From assembly GCF_007002745.1 (NCBI RefSeq), contig NZ_SGNY01000004.1, positions 124,001 through 188,000 on the forward strand: a DNA stretch of 64,000 bases, in the 5' to 3' direction. Positions 35,546 to 44,945 of the stretch are shown piece by piece. Position 1 is the first letter of the stretch; each line of letters opens with the position of its first letter. The position numbers and the translations under genes were made by a program. Origin of the DNA: Martinezella rhizogenes (GTDB taxonomy: Bacteria; Pseudomonadota; Alphaproteobacteria; Rhizobiales; Rhizobiaceae). Under the pieces are notes generated by a model, which worked only from the letters and a program-made list of their open reading frames with translations, was not told the DNA's origin and did no database searches.

Positions 35546-36346
35546 ATGCTCAAGCTGCGCTCTTTTCTTTTTAATACGCTGTTTTATCTCAACCTGATCG
35601 TCCGCATGATCGTGCTGACACCGATCTATTTCATTCTGCCGCGCAAGATCGCCTTCGAAATTCCCAAGAACTGGGCACGGTCCAACCATTGGCTGATGAA
35701 AACCATCGTCGGCACCACCTTCGAGATCGAGGGGCTGGAGAACATTCCCGAAACCGGCTGCATCTTCGCGCCCAAGCATCAATCCTTCTGGGATACCTAC
35801 GCACTGCTGCCCAATCTGCCGGACCCCGTCTACATTCTGAAACGGGAATTGATGTGGATTCCGCTGTTCGGCTGGTATGTGATGAAACAGCGCATGATCC
35901 CGGTCAACCGCGCCGCGCGTGGCAAGGTCATGCTGAAGGTGATGGAGCGGGCGAGAGAGGAAATGGCGGCGGGCCGCGAACTCATTATCTACCCCGAAGG
36001 CACGCGCCGCCCACCGGGCGCCGAGCCCGAGTACCGTTACGGTATCGCCCGGCTTTATCGTGATCTGCAGGTGCCGGTCATTCCAGTCGCCATGCATCCC
36101 GGCCTCTTCTGGCCACGCCGTTCGACCATGCGTTATCCCGGCCATTTCAAGGTGCGCATCCTGCCGGCTATCGAGCCGGGGTTGGACCCCGACGTGTTTT
36201 TCAAGCGACTGATCGACGTCACGGAAAAGGCGAGCGACGAGTTGTTGCTGGAAACCGTGCGCAACAACCCGCATTTGCCGCTGCCGCCAACCGCCATCAA
36301 GCGCATCGCCGAGCTTCAGGGCACGGAAACAACCCCCGCCGGCTGA
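35546..36346 (+). CDS. plsC: 1-acyl-sn-glycerol-3-phosphate acyltransferase
   Basis: Makes phosphatidic acid from lysophosphatidic acid and acyl-ACP or acyl-CoA. 266 residues. Motif I HQSFWD (HX4D) in FAPKHQSFWDTYALL, motif III YPEGTRRPPG, and an N-terminal membrane helix (LFNTLFYLNLIVRMIVLTPIYF). The start at 35546 has GGAAGGCTGTTG upstream. A possible ATG at 35426, overlapping the end of the previous gene as ATGA, would add 40 residues without family character. The 3' end overlaps chaC by 31 bp. Confidence 0.92.
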   Translation: MLKLRSFLFNTLFYLNLIVRMIVLTPIYFILPRKIAFEIPKNWARSNHWLMKTIVGTTFEIEGLENIPETGCIFAPKHQSFWDTYALLPNLPDPVYILKRELMWIPLFGWYVMKQRMIPVNRAARGKVMLKVMERAREEMAAGRELIIYPEGTRRPPGAEPEYRYGIARLYRDLQVPVIPVAMHPGLFWPRRSTMRYPGHFKVRILPAIEPGLDPDVFFKRLIDVTEKASDELLLETVRNNPHLPLPPTAIKRIAELQGTETTPAG

Positions 36347-36870
36347 GCCGCAAGCGCGCCGACATTGGCGGCGATGCTTTCCAGCAGAGAGTCGCGAATG
36401 CCCATATCCTGTAGATGCTGCACGGTATTAAAAACGTAATCCGTGTTCGGGCCGGACCGACCCGAGGCAGTCGCGACAATGGTGGCCGCTTCGGCCACAG
36501 CAAGACCGCCGATGTACTGCTCATGCGCGGGGTCGGCCACATAGGTCACGGCACTGCCGCGCCTGCCATCGGCAAATGCGATGGCAACCACCCGCTCCTT
36601 GTAGACATTCGTCACCAGTTCTCGCTCGCGCAGATAAGCCATGACGGGATCATGATCCCTTCCTCGCACGCGAAATGCGACTCCGAGGCAGGAGCCGCCG
36701 CGTTCCAGACCCAGCACGAGACCGGGCTTTTCCGTGGTGCCTCTGTAAAAGTTGGAACTGATGCAGAGCGAGCGCCGATAACCATGCAGCCGCGCCTGCT
36801 GCTTCTCCTCAAAGGCAAAGCCCGGGTTCCACATCAACGAACCGTAGCCAAAGACCCAAAAATCGTCCAT
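36316..36870 (-). CDS. chaC: ChaC-like gamma-glutamylcyclotransferase
   Basis: Degrades glutathione to 5-oxoproline and Cys-Gly. 184 residues, the usual ChaC length. The substrate loop is WVFGYGSLMWNPGF at the N-terminus. RERELVTNVYKE carries the probable catalytic glutamate. I chose 36870 because the family starts a few residues before this loop; a longer frame to 36990 overlaps the divergent gene. Its 3' end overlaps plsC on the other strand. Confidence 0.88.
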   Translation of the reverse strand: MDDFWVFGYGSLMWNPGFAFEEKQQARLHGYRRSLCISSNFYRGTTEKPGLVLGLERGGSCLGVAFRVRGRDHDPVMAYLRERELVTNVYKERVVAIAFADGRRGSAVTYVADPAHEQYIGGLAVAEAATIVATASGRSGPNTDYVFNTVQHLQDMGIRDSLLESIAANVGALAAQPAGVVSVP

Positions 36871-36919
36871 ATCCCAAGCCAAATCAAAATTCCCTGAAGT
36901 CTGTTCATCGGAGATCAAT

Positions 36920-37921
36920 ATGGCAGCGTCAAGCCAATCCGGCACGGCCAAAAAATTCCTCTGGCTCGCCATCGCCGTCGCGGTGGTCATCGGACTTTAT
37001 ACAGCCGGGTGGTTTTATGCCGCCGACAGGCTGAAGCAGACGGTACTGAACGTCATTGCTCCATCACAGGCGAGGAATGTCAGCGGCGAATGCGGCGATA
37101 TCGCCTTCCGCGGTTATCCTTTCCGCATCGGCCTCTTCTGCTCAAAGGTGACCGTGGACGACAGCGGGAACGGCGTTTCAGCGTCTTTCGGCGAACTTCG
37201 CTCGGCGGCGCAGGTCTATAATCCCGGCCACATCGTCTGGGAACTCGATTCGCCAGCGGAAATCCGCTCCGCCCATGGCCTGAGCGTTTCAGCCTCCTGG
37301 CAGAACATGCAGTCGAGCATCGTCACCAAACTGAAGGGCATCGACCGCAGCTCGCTCGTCATCGACGGGCTGAAGGCGCAGGCGGTTTCCTCCGTCACCG
37401 GCCAGACGATCGACTTCGATGCCGTCAAGACGGAGGTGCACCTGCGCCAGAACGGCGCCGATCTTGACGGCGCGATCACCCTCACCGACTCGGCCACCGT
37501 CATCAAGGACTGGCCGCAGGTTCTTCCCCGCCTCGATGCCATCGTCGATGTGACGCTCACCGGCAAGGCGGGCATGGTGGACGGCAGCGATACGTCAGGC
37601 CTCTACGGCACGAGCGGCGAGCTTCGGCGGCTGGCGGCCGATATTGGCGACGGCCGCACCATGCGCATCAGCGGTCCCTTCTCCTTTGACAATGAGGGCT
37701 ATCTCTCCGGTCAGTTCAAGCTGGAAATCGAAAAGCTCGGCGCCTGGTCGGACAATGCCAAACAGGCGTTTCCGCAGCTGCAATCCACCATCGATACGGC
37801 CCGCAAGCTGCTCGGCGCGCTTGCCGGCGGCGGAGACAGGGCATCCGTCGATCTCGTGGTGGATCGCGGCCGCGCCACTGTCAGCGGCTTCATTCCGCTG
37901 GGGAAGATTCCGCCGATCTAA
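36920..37921 (+). CDS. DUF2125 family protein, membrane-anchored
   Basis: 333 residues. One N-terminal membrane helix (about 13-34) anchors a large extracytoplasmic region with the conserved opening RNVSGECGDIAFRGYPFRIGLFCSKVTV, which holds a likely disulfide pair. The remainder is repeated beta-strand sequence. DUF2125 is found in alphaproteobacteria; the function is not known. The fold style recalls AsmA-like lipid-transport proteins, an inference only. A clean GGAGATCAAT site precedes the ATG. It overlaps the convergent acetyltransferase gene by 4 bp. Confidence 0.85.
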   Translation: MAASSQSGTAKKFLWLAIAVAVVIGLYTAGWFYAADRLKQTVLNVIAPSQARNVSGECGDIAFRGYPFRIGLFCSKVTVDDSGNGVSASFGELRSAAQVYNPGHIVWELDSPAEIRSAHGLSVSASWQNMQSSIVTKLKGIDRSSLVIDGLKAQAVSSVTGQTIDFDAVKTEVHLRQNGADLDGAITLTDSATVIKDWPQVLPRLDAIVDVTLTGKAGMVDGSDTSGLYGTSGELRRLAADIGDGRTMRISGPFSFDNEGYLSGQFKLEIEKLGAWSDNAKQAFPQLQSTIDTARKLLGALAGGGDRASVDLVVDRGRATVSGFIPLGKIPPI

Positions 37922-38337
37922 GAGAGAGATTTTGTAAAAAATACCTCAGCGGCATCCTGAAATTTTGAAAGATTCAGGATGCCGGCTTCTTTATATCCAT
38001 TGCGACGATGCCACGTCTGAGGTTCCTGCTCGTCCTGCTGGCTGGACGTCATCACCAGTGAGGCACCCTGCTCACGCATCAGGGTTTCCCAAAAAGCTGT
38101 AAGCGATGCGCCAACGCCAAGCCCGCGAAACTCGGGAACGACGCGGATCATGTCCATGTAGGGAATCTTACCCCAGAACATCGAGAACCGCAGAAAACCG
38201 AACAGAATCGTATCTTCTTTCGCGACGAGATATTCGCAGTGTCCGACGCAGCGCCGCAACCAATCCTCATCGATCCACTTGTCTTCCCGTAGCAGCCATT
38301 CGATATCGTCATCCGTCGCAGCCGATATCAATATCAT
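37918..38337 (-). CDS. GNAT-family N-acetyltransferase
   Basis: 139 residues. The acetyl-CoA-binding motif A is IRVVPEFRGLGVGASLTAF with the R/Q-x-x-G-x-G/A shape; DIEWLLREDKWIDEDWLRR is the N-terminal half. The substrate is not evident. It begins 9 bp after the tyrC stop on the same strand, so it is the third gene of a hisC-tyrC-GNAT operon. Confidence 0.82.
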   Translation of the reverse strand: MILISAATDDDIEWLLREDKWIDEDWLRRCVGHCEYLVAKEDTILFGFLRFSMFWGKIPYMDMIRVVPEFRGLGVGASLTAFWETLMREQGASLVMTSSQQDEQEPQTWHRRNGYKEAGILNLSKFQDAAEVFFTKSLS

Positions 38338-38346
38338 GCCAGCGCC

Positions 38347-39276
38347 CTACTTCTTCTGATCCAGCGCGTGACGCCCGAAGTCAGGCGTATCGACGTCCTG
38401 ACCGGCCTCGATGATGGAGCGGCGGATGGAGCGTGTGCGGGAAAACAGCTCGAACAGCTTGTCGCCTTCCCCCCAGCGGATCGCCCTTTGCAGCGACGCA
38501 AGGTCTTCCGAGAACCGCGCCAGCATTTCAAGGATGGCATCCTTGTTGTGCAGGCAGACGTCACGCCACATGGTCGGATCGGAGGCGGCGAGACGGGTGA
38601 AGTCGCGGAAACCGGAAGCGGAATATTTGATGACTTCCGATTCGGTCACTGTCTCCAGATCGTCCGCGGTGCCGACGATATTGTAGGCGATGATATGCGG
38701 CAGATGCGAGACGATCGCCAGAACCTTGTCGTGATGTTCGGCATCCATTTCATCGACGCGCGAGCCGAGCGCCCGCCAGAAATCCTTCAGCCTTTCCAGC
38801 GCCCCGGCATTCGTGCCCGGCAGCGGCGTGAAAATGCACCAGCGCTCGCGGAAGAGGCCGGCAAAACCGGCATCCGGACCGGATTTTTCCGTGCCCGCCA
38901 GCGGATGGCCGGGAATGAAATGCACATTTTCAGGCATATGCGGTGCCATCTGCGCGATAACAGAAGCCTTGGTGGAGCCGACATCGGTTACGATGGCGCC
39001 TAGCTTCAGATGCGGCGCAATCTGCTGCGCCACACTTTCCGACGCACCGACCGGTACCGAAACGATGACGAGATCGGCATTCTTCACCGCGTCCGCCGCC
39101 GAAACGGTGTAATCCGTGCCGAGCGTCAGTTCTTCCGCCCGTTTCAGCGTGTCTTCGCTGCGGGTGGAAATCGTCACGTGGCGGGCAAGCCCCAGCTCTT
39201 TGATATCACGGGCAATCGACGAGCCGATCAGGCCGATGCCGATCAGCGCGATGCGTTCAAACATGATCTCGCCCAT
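38347..39276 (-). CDS. tyrC: Prephenate/arogenate (cyclohexadienyl) dehydrogenase
   Basis: Oxidative decarboxylation in tyrosine synthesis, NAD(P)-dependent. 309 residues. The nucleotide motif is IALIGIGLIGSSIARDI at the N-terminus; the catalytic histidine and substrate region is IPGHPLAGTEKSGPDAG. The ATG at 39276 shares its A with the hisC stop codon (TGATG), a coupling signal with GGGGCAGGC upstream. An in-frame ATG at 39264 would be 4 residues shorter. It pairs with hisC, whose product can also transaminate aromatic precursors. Confidence 0.92.
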   Translation of the reverse strand: MGEIMFERIALIGIGLIGSSIARDIKELGLARHVTISTRSEDTLKRAEELTLGTDYTVSAADAVKNADLVIVSVPVGASESVAQQIAPHLKLGAIVTDVGSTKASVIAQMAPHMPENVHFIPGHPLAGTEKSGPDAGFAGLFRERWCIFTPLPGTNAGALERLKDFWRALGSRVDEMDAEHHDKVLAIVSHLPHIIAYNIVGTADDLETVTESEVIKYSASGFRDFTRLAASDPTMWRDVCLHNKDAILEMLARFSEDLASLQRAIRWGEGDKLFELFSRTRSIRRSIIEAGQDVDTPDFGRHALDQKK

Positions 39277-40382
39277 CACGCCTGCCCCATGAACTCGGTA
39301 AGTGTGGCGATAACGCCGAGATTGGCCTCTTCCGAGCCGACAGTCATTCTCAGCGCATTCGGGAAGCCGTAACCACGCACTGCACGCAGAATATAACCAC
39401 GGCGGCTGAGGAATTCGTCCGCATCGGTTGCACGCTTGCCGTCCTGATCCGGGAAATGGATGAGGATGAAATTAGTAACTGAAGGCGTGACGGTGAGGCC
39501 GAGGCCGGTAAAGGTCGTGACCAGCTTTTCCATCCACAGCGCATTATGCGCCACAGCTTTTTCAACAAAGGCCTGATCGCGTATGGCCGCTGCTCCGGCA
39601 GCAATCGCCGGCGCGCTCATGTTGAACGGGCCGCGAACGCGGTTCAGCGCATCGATGACGGCGGCCGGACCATACATCCAGCCAACGCGCAGGGCGGCCA
39701 GACCGTAAACCTTGGAGAAGGTGCGCGTCATGACGACGTTGCGGTTGCCGGAGACCAGCTCCAGCCCGGCTTCGTAATCATTCTTGCGCACATATTCGGC
39801 GTAAGCCGCATCCAGCACCAGAACGACATGCTTCGGCAGGCCGGCCTGCAGGCGGCGGATTTCCGCAACCGGGACATAGGTGCCGGTGGGATTGCCCGGA
39901 TTTGCGACGAAAACCATCTTCGTCTTCGGTGTCACGGCGGCAAGGATCGCGTCCACATCGACCGCACAATCCTTTTCCTTCACCGTCACCGGGGTCGCAC
40001 CCGCGCCCATGATCTGGATCTTGTAGACGAGGAAACCGTGTTCGGTGATGATCGCCTCATCGCCTGCACCGAGATAAACGTGGCAAAGCAGGCCGAGAAG
40101 CTCGTCCGAACCATTGCCGCACAGGATGTTTGCAATGTTGAGACCATGCACATCGGCAATCGCCTGGCGCAGCGCGATCGCCTGACCGTCCGGATAGATT
40201 TCCAGATGGCTGGCGGCGGTGCCGAAAGCTTCGATCGCCTTCGGGCTCGGCCCAAGCGGCGTTTCATTGGAAGAGAGCTTATAAACCTTCGCGACACCGT
40301 CCACATGTTCCTTGCCGGGAACATAAGCGGCGATATCCAGAATACCCGGACGCGGAACAGGTTGGTTAAGCTCTGCACTCAT
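39276..40382 (-). CDS. hisC: Histidinol-phosphate aminotransferase
   Basis: PLP enzyme for histidine synthesis; HisC paralogues beside tyrC often also act on aromatic amino acid precursors. 368 residues. The PLP-lysine region is [27 protein letters not shown] and DAAYAEYV are further fold I landmarks, and the C-terminal arginine motif is [13 protein letters not shown]. Immediately followed by tyrC with a TGATG overlap. The context favours a phenylalanine/tyrosine branch role. Confidence 0.92.
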   Translation of the reverse strand: MSAELNQPVPRPGILDIAAYVPGKEHVDGVAKVYKLSSNETPLGPSPKAIEAFGTAASHLEIYPDGQAIALRQAIADVHGLNIANILCGNGSDELLGLLCHVYLGAGDEAIITEHGFLVYKIQIMGAGATPVTVKEKDCAVDVDAILAAVTPKTKMVFVANPGNPTGTYVPVAEIRRLQAGLPKHVVLVLDAAYAEYVRKNDYEAGLELVSGNRNVVMTRTFSKVYGLAALRVGWMYGPAAVIDALNRVRGPFNMSAPAIAAGAAAIRDQAFVEKAVAHNALWMEKLVTTFTGLGLTVTPSVTNFILIHFPDQDGKRATDADEFLSRRGYILRAVRGYGFPNALRMTVGSEEANLGVIATLTEFMGQA

Positions 40383-40466
40383 TTGATCGACCTTTGGAAA
40401 AACGCCGGAGAACCCGGCAAAAGCAATGCCGGAGGCATTAGACCGGAATGGCCGCTTTGTCGAGGG

Positions 40467-41228
40467 TCAGCGCGGCTTTCCTTGGCTTGCGGCGGTGCGC
40501 GTGGTGGGCACCCCCTGTGGCGCGAGAACCGGCACGAAAACCCGGCGCGAGGCGCGCTGGGTGACCGGCAGCCCCTGATAGAGACGCTTTTGCGCTTCCA
40601 CCACAATGACACCGGAAAACAGCGGCCAAAGCCTGCGACCGGTATGTTCGAGGTAACGACGGAATTTCAGCACCGGCCGGCTCGTGGTGGGCGGAAAGAA
40701 CAGCGCCTCGGCGGTGGCGCCCGGGGTGAAATTGGTTTCGCGCAAAAGCGCCGTCAGCTGCCCGCGCGAATAGGGCCGGCCGGAACCAAAAGGCGTATGT
40801 TCCATACGCGCCCAGACGCCACGTCGGTTCGGCACCACAATCACCAAGCGGCCGCCCGGCGCCAGCACCCGCCACAGTTCCTTTAAACTCTCACGCGGAT
40901 TTTCCGCAAATTCCAGCGCATGCACCATCAGGACCCGGTCTATCGAAGAATCGGGCAGCGGCAATTCCTCGTCAAACACCAGCGCGGTGGAGGAAAGCTC
41001 GCCCGCCGGCCAGTTCACCGCCCCCTGCCCCGCCGGCATGAAGGCGAAGGTGCGCTCCGTATCATGGCGGAACCGCTCCAGAAACGGCACGGCATAACCG
41101 AGGCCAACCAGCCGTTCCTCCGGTAAGGGCGGCCACAGCGTCGAAAGCGCCATGGTGATCGCCTGCTCGGCCGAGCGGCCAAGCGGAGAATGATAGAATT
41201 CGCGCAGATCGACGATATCGGTATTCAT
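40467..41228 (-). CDS. SAM-dependent methyltransferase-like protein
   Basis: 253 residues, class I methyltransferase fold. Motifs II-IV are clear: DSSIDRVLMVHALEFAENP and ELWRVLAPGGRLVIVVPN. Motif I is degenerate (VGLGYAVPFLERF), so cofactor binding is uncertain. I chose the ATG at 41228 because the family-like sequence begins NTDIVDLREFYHSPLGR; there is no strong ribosome site. It is divergent from gloB, a pairing I expect in Rhizobiales but could not verify here. The substrate is unknown. Confidence 0.82.
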   Translation of the reverse strand: MNTDIVDLREFYHSPLGRSAEQAITMALSTLWPPLPEERLVGLGYAVPFLERFRHDTERTFAFMPAGQGAVNWPAGELSSTALVFDEELPLPDSSIDRVLMVHALEFAENPRESLKELWRVLAPGGRLVIVVPNRRGVWARMEHTPFGSGRPYSRGQLTALLRETNFTPGATAEALFFPPTTSRPVLKFRRYLEHTGRRLWPLFSGVIVVEAQKRLYQGLPVTQRASRRVFVPVLAPQGVPTTRTAASQGKPR

Positions 41229-41347
41229 GGGCGAGAATGTAGCATCAGGCGGTTGGACTTCAAGGCGTCTGCCCCTACATTGGAAGTCAGTTGGGAAAGT
41301 CAGGCGGGCGAATGCGCCGGTTTTGGCCGGCAAATGGAGAGGATACG

Positions 41348-42118
41348 ATGAAACCTTTGGAAATAGACGTCTTTCTTTGCCGCAGCGATAATTTCGGAGT
41401 GCTCCTGCACGATCCCGAAAGCGGGGCGACGGCGGCCATCGACGCGCCGGAGGAAGGGCCGATCCTGCGCGCCCTCGACGGCCACGGCTGGAAACTGACC
41501 CATATCTTCACCACCCACCACCATCAGGACCATGTGGAAGCCAATCTGGCGCTGAAGGACAAGTTCCGCTGCGAGGTATACGGCCCCTATGACGAGGCGA
41601 TTGCGATACCGGGTCTCGATCGCTCGCAGGCCGATGGTGATGAGTTCGAATTTGCCGGACGCCGCGTTCAGATCATAGCCACACCCGGCCACACGGCGGG
41701 TCATATCTGTTATTATCTGCCGGATGACGGCCTGCTGTTTGCCGCCGATACGCTGTTTGCCATGGGTTGCGGCCGACTGTTCGAACGCCCTGCGGCGGAC
41801 ATGTGGCACTCCTTCCAGAAGCTGATGGCCCTGCCGGATGAGACGCGCGTCTATTTCGGCCACGAATACACGCTTTCGAATGCCCGTTTTGCGCTGACCG
41901 TCGACCCTGACAATGCCGTGTTGAGCGAACGCGCAGCACGTGTCGAGACGGCGCGGAAAGCCAATGAGTTCACCATTCCCACCACCATCGGGCTCGAAAA
42001 GCAGACCAATCCCTATATGCGCGTGGCGGATGCCAGCATTCGCAGACATCTCGGTCTTGAAGGGGCCGCCGATGCCGACGTCTTTGCGGAAATCCGCACA
42101 CGCAAGGATAATTTCTGA
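41348..42118 (+). CDS. gloB: Hydroxyacylglutathione hydrolase (glyoxalase II)
   Basis: Hydrolyses S-D-lactoylglutathione to lactate and glutathione. 256 residues. The metallo-beta-lactamase motif is TTHHHQDH: His57, His59, Asp61, His62. Further ligands are in [13 protein letters not shown] and FGHEYT, and the C-terminal substrate helix [10 protein letters not shown] is diagnostic for GloB. GGAGAGGATACG precedes the ATG. The cupin gene begins on the last base of its stop (TGATG). Confidence 0.94.
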   Translation: MKPLEIDVFLCRSDNFGVLLHDPESGATAAIDAPEEGPILRALDGHGWKLTHIFTTHHHQDHVEANLALKDKFRCEVYGPYDEAIAIPGLDRSQADGDEFEFAGRRVQIIATPGHTAGHICYYLPDDGLLFAADTLFAMGCGRLFERPAADMWHSFQKLMALPDETRVYFGHEYTLSNARFALTVDPDNAVLSERAARVETARKANEFTIPTTIGLEKQTNPYMRVADASIRRHLGLEGAADADVFAEIRTRKDNF

Positions 42119-42558
42119 TGGCCGCCGATCTGTCTGCGGAAGTGATCATTCGCGAATTGGGGCTGCAACCGCATCCGGAAGGTGGTTTTTACCACCAGAC
42201 TTTTCGCGACAGGGCGGGTGGCGAGCGTGGCCATTCGACGGCGATTTATTATCTGCTGGAAAAGGGCGTGCGCTCGCACTGGCATCGGGTCACCGACGCG
42301 GTGGAGGTCTGGCACTATTATGCCGGCGCGCCAATAACCCTGCATCTTTCGCAGGACGGCCGAGAGGTGCAGACCTTCACGCTCGGCCCAGCCATTCTCG
42401 AAGGCGAGCGCCCGCAGGTGATCGTGCCGGCCAATTGCTGGCAATCGGCGGAAAGTCTCGGCGATTTCACCCTTGTCGGCTGCACCGTCTCACCGGGTTT
42501 CGCTTTTACGAGCTTCGTCATGGCCGAACCCGACTGGTCACCTGGGGATGGGCCGTAA
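42118..42558 (+). CDS. Cupin-superfamily protein (DUF985)
   Basis: 146 residues, one cupin domain: LGLQPHPEGGFYHQTFRD, then AIYYLLEKGVRSHWHRVTDAVEVWHYYAG and VGCTVSPGFAFTSFVMA. His and Glu residues needed for a metal site are present (HWHRV..EVWHYY). DUF985 proteins have no settled function; sugar-related epimerase roles have been suggested. Coupled to gloB by the TGATG overlap. Confidence 0.86.
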   Translation: MAADLSAEVIIRELGLQPHPEGGFYHQTFRDRAGGERGHSTAIYYLLEKGVRSHWHRVTDAVEVWHYYAGAPITLHLSQDGREVQTFTLGPAILEGERPQVIVPANCWQSAESLGDFTLVGCTVSPGFAFTSFVMAEPDWSPGDGP

Positions 42559-42601
42559 TTTTCAGGGCAATGCCGGTGGAATGAGCGGATGCCACTTGTT
42601 G

Positions 42602-42717
42602 CTTCTCCCCGTGGGGGAGAAGTCCGCGGCAGCGGGATGAGGGGGCTGGCTCTCCGCATATCGCTGGCGTTGCCCCTCATCCGACCCTTCGGGCCACCTT
42701 CTCCCCGGCGGGGAGAA
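42602..42717. repeat. Convergent-gene palindrome element, copy 1
   Basis: Terminal palindromes CTTCTCCCC / GGGGAGAAG (42602-42622 and 42698-42717) enclose inner inverted ATGAGGGG / CCCCTCAT. Total 116 bp, between the ends of the cupin gene and the DUF3108 gene. Related element at 50429-50616. Confidence 0.65.
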
Positions 42718-42764
42718 TAAACATGGGTACCGCCGAGCATCACCTGCCCTGCTATAAATCCTGG

Positions 42765-43538
42765 TCAGCCGCCGTATTTCGTAGCCGTAATATAGACCTG
42801 ACCCACCCGCGTCGGAATGATCGCATAAACAGGCGCATAGACATCCATATTGTTCGACTTGGCGAACCAGATCTCCATCGAGATGGATTTCAGATATTCG
42901 ATATCCTTGCGCCCCTGCCGGTAGCCCGACTTCGGTACGTAACGCGCCTTGCAGACGATGGCATCACCGTTAAAACCGTTGGTCTTGAACGGCTTGGTGC
43001 CGCTGGAGCTCAAAACGAGGTCGAGTCGCGATTCGCCGTCATAGATCGGCAGGCGCGTCGGGCAGATGCGGCCGCCTGAGGGAATGATCAGACCGGAAAT
43101 CGGATCGAGAACCGAGCGCAGGTCGCGGTCCTTCACGTCAACCCAGTTGTCCGGCCGGGCCTTGGGTTCGGGTTTCACCGTCGTCGAGGTGACATTGCCG
43201 TTGCGATAGACGACGTCATAGGTGCGTACCCGCTTGCCGTCCTTGTAGACCAGCGAATATTCGTTCGCCTGCAGCCGGTGGCCGCGCTTGGCGCCGGAAA
43301 CCGTTGTCTTGCCGGAAATGTCCTTGAGGATGCTGGCAAGGCCGGCGGCGCTGAAGGAACCGGAGATCGAATAATTCGGTCCATCCATGCGAGTCGAAAA
43401 ACTTGCCCGTGCAATCGGTAAAATGCCCAGATTGATGCTGTATTCGCTAGTGTGGCGTGCTTCGGCGGCGAGCGAGGGGGAGACGCCCGCAAACGCCATC
43501 GTCACGGCCATGAAAATGCTTTTTCCTCTGGCAATCAT
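42765..43538 (-). CDS. DUF3108 periplasmic protein
   Basis: 257 residues. A signal peptide (about 1-25, ending SLAAEA) precedes the DUF3108 domain: HTSEYSINLGILPIARASFSTRM, SGSFSAAGLASILKDISG, then the C-terminal KTNGFNGDAIVCKARYVPKSGYR. A single C-terminal cysteine is conserved in this stretch. DUF3108 proteins are exported and of unknown function. Ribosome-site sequence is unremarkable. Divergent from rpmB. Confidence 0.85.
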   Translation of the reverse strand: MIARGKSIFMAVTMAFAGVSPSLAAEARHTSEYSINLGILPIARASFSTRMDGPNYSISGSFSAAGLASILKDISGKTTVSGAKRGHRLQANEYSLVYKDGKRVRTYDVVYRNGNVTSTTVKPEPKARPDNWVDVKDRDLRSVLDPISGLIIPSGGRICPTRLPIYDGESRLDLVLSSSGTKPFKTNGFNGDAIVCKARYVPKSGYRQGRKDIEYLKSISMEIWFAKSNNMDVYAPVYAIIPTRVGQVYITATKYGG

Positions 43539-43666
43539 TTCGATATCACCTTAAAAGAGGCGCGGAAGCGGCCTTATCGGGCGATGATATACGCTGACTT
43601 GTGGCAATAAAAAAGCGGACGACGGTTGAAAACGCCGGAATTTCCTTTCATTTGATCGCGAGCGGC

Positions 43667-43695
43667 TTGACTGTTAAGTCTCGTCTGACTATAGA
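43667..43695 (+). promoter_or_regulatory. Sigma-70-type promoter for rpmB
   Basis: -35 TTGACT (43667-43672) and -10 TATAGA (43690-43695) with an exact 17-bp spacer, 95 bp before the rpmB ATG. This is the best canonical promoter in the window and fits a highly expressed ribosomal gene. Confidence 0.75.
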
Positions 43696-43790
43696 ACCGC
43701 AACTTTCCAATCATGGCCAGTTGGATTGCCACCCCGGTTTTGCCGGTGGCGAGCCAGTGGTGAAACAGACGAAACGAAATAGGTGTACCC

Positions 43791-44081
43791 ATGTCCCGTG
43801 TATGCGAATTGACCGGCAAGGGCGTCCAGACGGGCAACAACGTCAGCCACGCCAACAACAAGACCAAGCGCCGGTTCCTTCCGAACCTCTGCCAGGTCAC
43901 GTTGATCTCCGATGCTCTCGGCCAGCGCTTCCGCCTGCGTGTTTCCGCAGCAGCTCTGCGCTCCGTTGAACACCGTGGCGGCCTCGATGCTTTCCTTCTG
44001 AAGTCCGGCGAAAACGAACTGAGCATGCGCGCTCGTCTCCTGCGCCGCCAGATCGCCAAGAAGACGGCCGAAGCTGCTTAA
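43791..44081 (+). CDS. rpmB: 50S ribosomal protein L28
   Basis: Structural protein of the large subunit. 96 residues; [32 protein letters not shown] is the L28 N-terminal signature, followed by [22 protein letters not shown]. Monocistronic, with its own promoter and a hairpin terminator after the stop. Confidence 0.97.
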   Translation: MSRVCELTGKGVQTGNNVSHANNKTKRRFLPNLCQVTLISDALGQRFRLRVSAAALRSVEHRGGLDAFLLKSGENELSMRARLLRRQIAKKTAEAA

Positions 44082-44111
44082 TAGCGGTTTCGACATCATC
44101 GATATTCAGAG

Positions 44112-44149
44112 GGCTTGAATGGCTTTTGCCGCTCAAGCCTTTTGTTTTA
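44112..44149 (+). terminator. Terminator after rpmB
   Basis: GGCTTGA (44112-44118) pairs with TCAAGCC (44133-44139) and is followed by TTTTGTTTT. Standard rho-independent form, 30 bp after the rpmB stop. Confidence 0.75.
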
Positions 44150-44192
44150 TTTCAGTTCAGCTCCAACTGGTGGCATCACCCAGGATAAAAAA

Positions 44193-44831
44193 ATGCTGAC
44201 CCTGCGCTATACGCTGATCTACATTCTCCTGATGACACTGGTGGTCGTCGCCTCCAATATTCTGGTTCAGTATCCGCTTTCCGGATCGCTGTTCGGCGTC
44301 AATCTCGGCGATCTGTTGACCTGGGGTGCCTTTACCTATCCGGTCGCCTTCCTCGTCACCGATCTGACAAACCGCCAGTTTGGGCCCTCCATCGCACGCC
44401 GCGTCGTGCTTGCGGGCTTTGTCGTCGGCGTTACGCTGTCGTTCTGGACATCCATCCCGCGTATCGCTGTCGCTTCCGGCACCGCCTATCTCATCGGCCA
44501 GCTGCTCGATATTTCGGTCTTCAACCGCCTGCGCCGCCAGCGCTGGTGGCATGCGCCACTTGCCGGCTCGATGCTGGGTTCCGTGCTGGATACGGCGCTG
44601 TTCTTCTCCATCGCCTTTGCTGCAAGCTTCGCCTTCATCGGCCCCAACGATGCCTTCGCCATCGAAAACGCGCCCATACTTGGCGTACTTACACTTGAGG
44701 CGCCACGCTGGATCTCCTGGGCGCTGGGCGATCTTTCGGTAAAAATTCTCGTCGGCCTCGTCATGTTGCTGCCTTACGGCGCGCTGATGAATACGCTGAA
44801 GCCGATGCCGGGCGCGGTCAAACCAAGCTGA
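44193..44831 (+). CDS. yhhQ: Queuosine precursor transporter (YhhQ/COG1738)
   Basis: Imports preQ0/preQ1, precursors of the tRNA base queuosine. 212 residues with about six membrane segments. Family stretches: NILVQYPL, GDLLTWGAFTYPVAFLVTDLTNRQFG, and a C-terminal LVMLLPYGALMNTL. The start at 44193 has CAGGATAAAAA upstream, on a short hairpin that may be regulatory. Complements gluQ at 16.7 kb, which acts later in tRNA queuosine modification. Confidence 0.9.
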   Translation: MLTLRYTLIYILLMTLVVVASNILVQYPLSGSLFGVNLGDLLTWGAFTYPVAFLVTDLTNRQFGPSIARRVVLAGFVVGVTLSFWTSIPRIAVASGTAYLIGQLLDISVFNRLRRQRWWHAPLAGSMLGSVLDTALFFSIAFAASFAFIGPNDAFAIENAPILGVLTLEAPRWISWALGDLSVKILVGLVMLLPYGALMNTLKPMPGAVKPS

Positions 44832-44945
44832 CATTATCCGCCAGCCGCGTTTGAAGCTGTGCAAGGCGTGGATCAAATCGCGCTTGCAAACCCACGGGCG
44901 GCGTTGCAATCTGCCGTCCGTGGCAAGGCTCGGAGGCGGATCGGC

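Noticed and set aside
43574-44059. Minus-strand frames over rpmB and its promoter
   Set aside because: They overlap a highly conserved ribosomal gene and its promoter on the other strand and have no family character.
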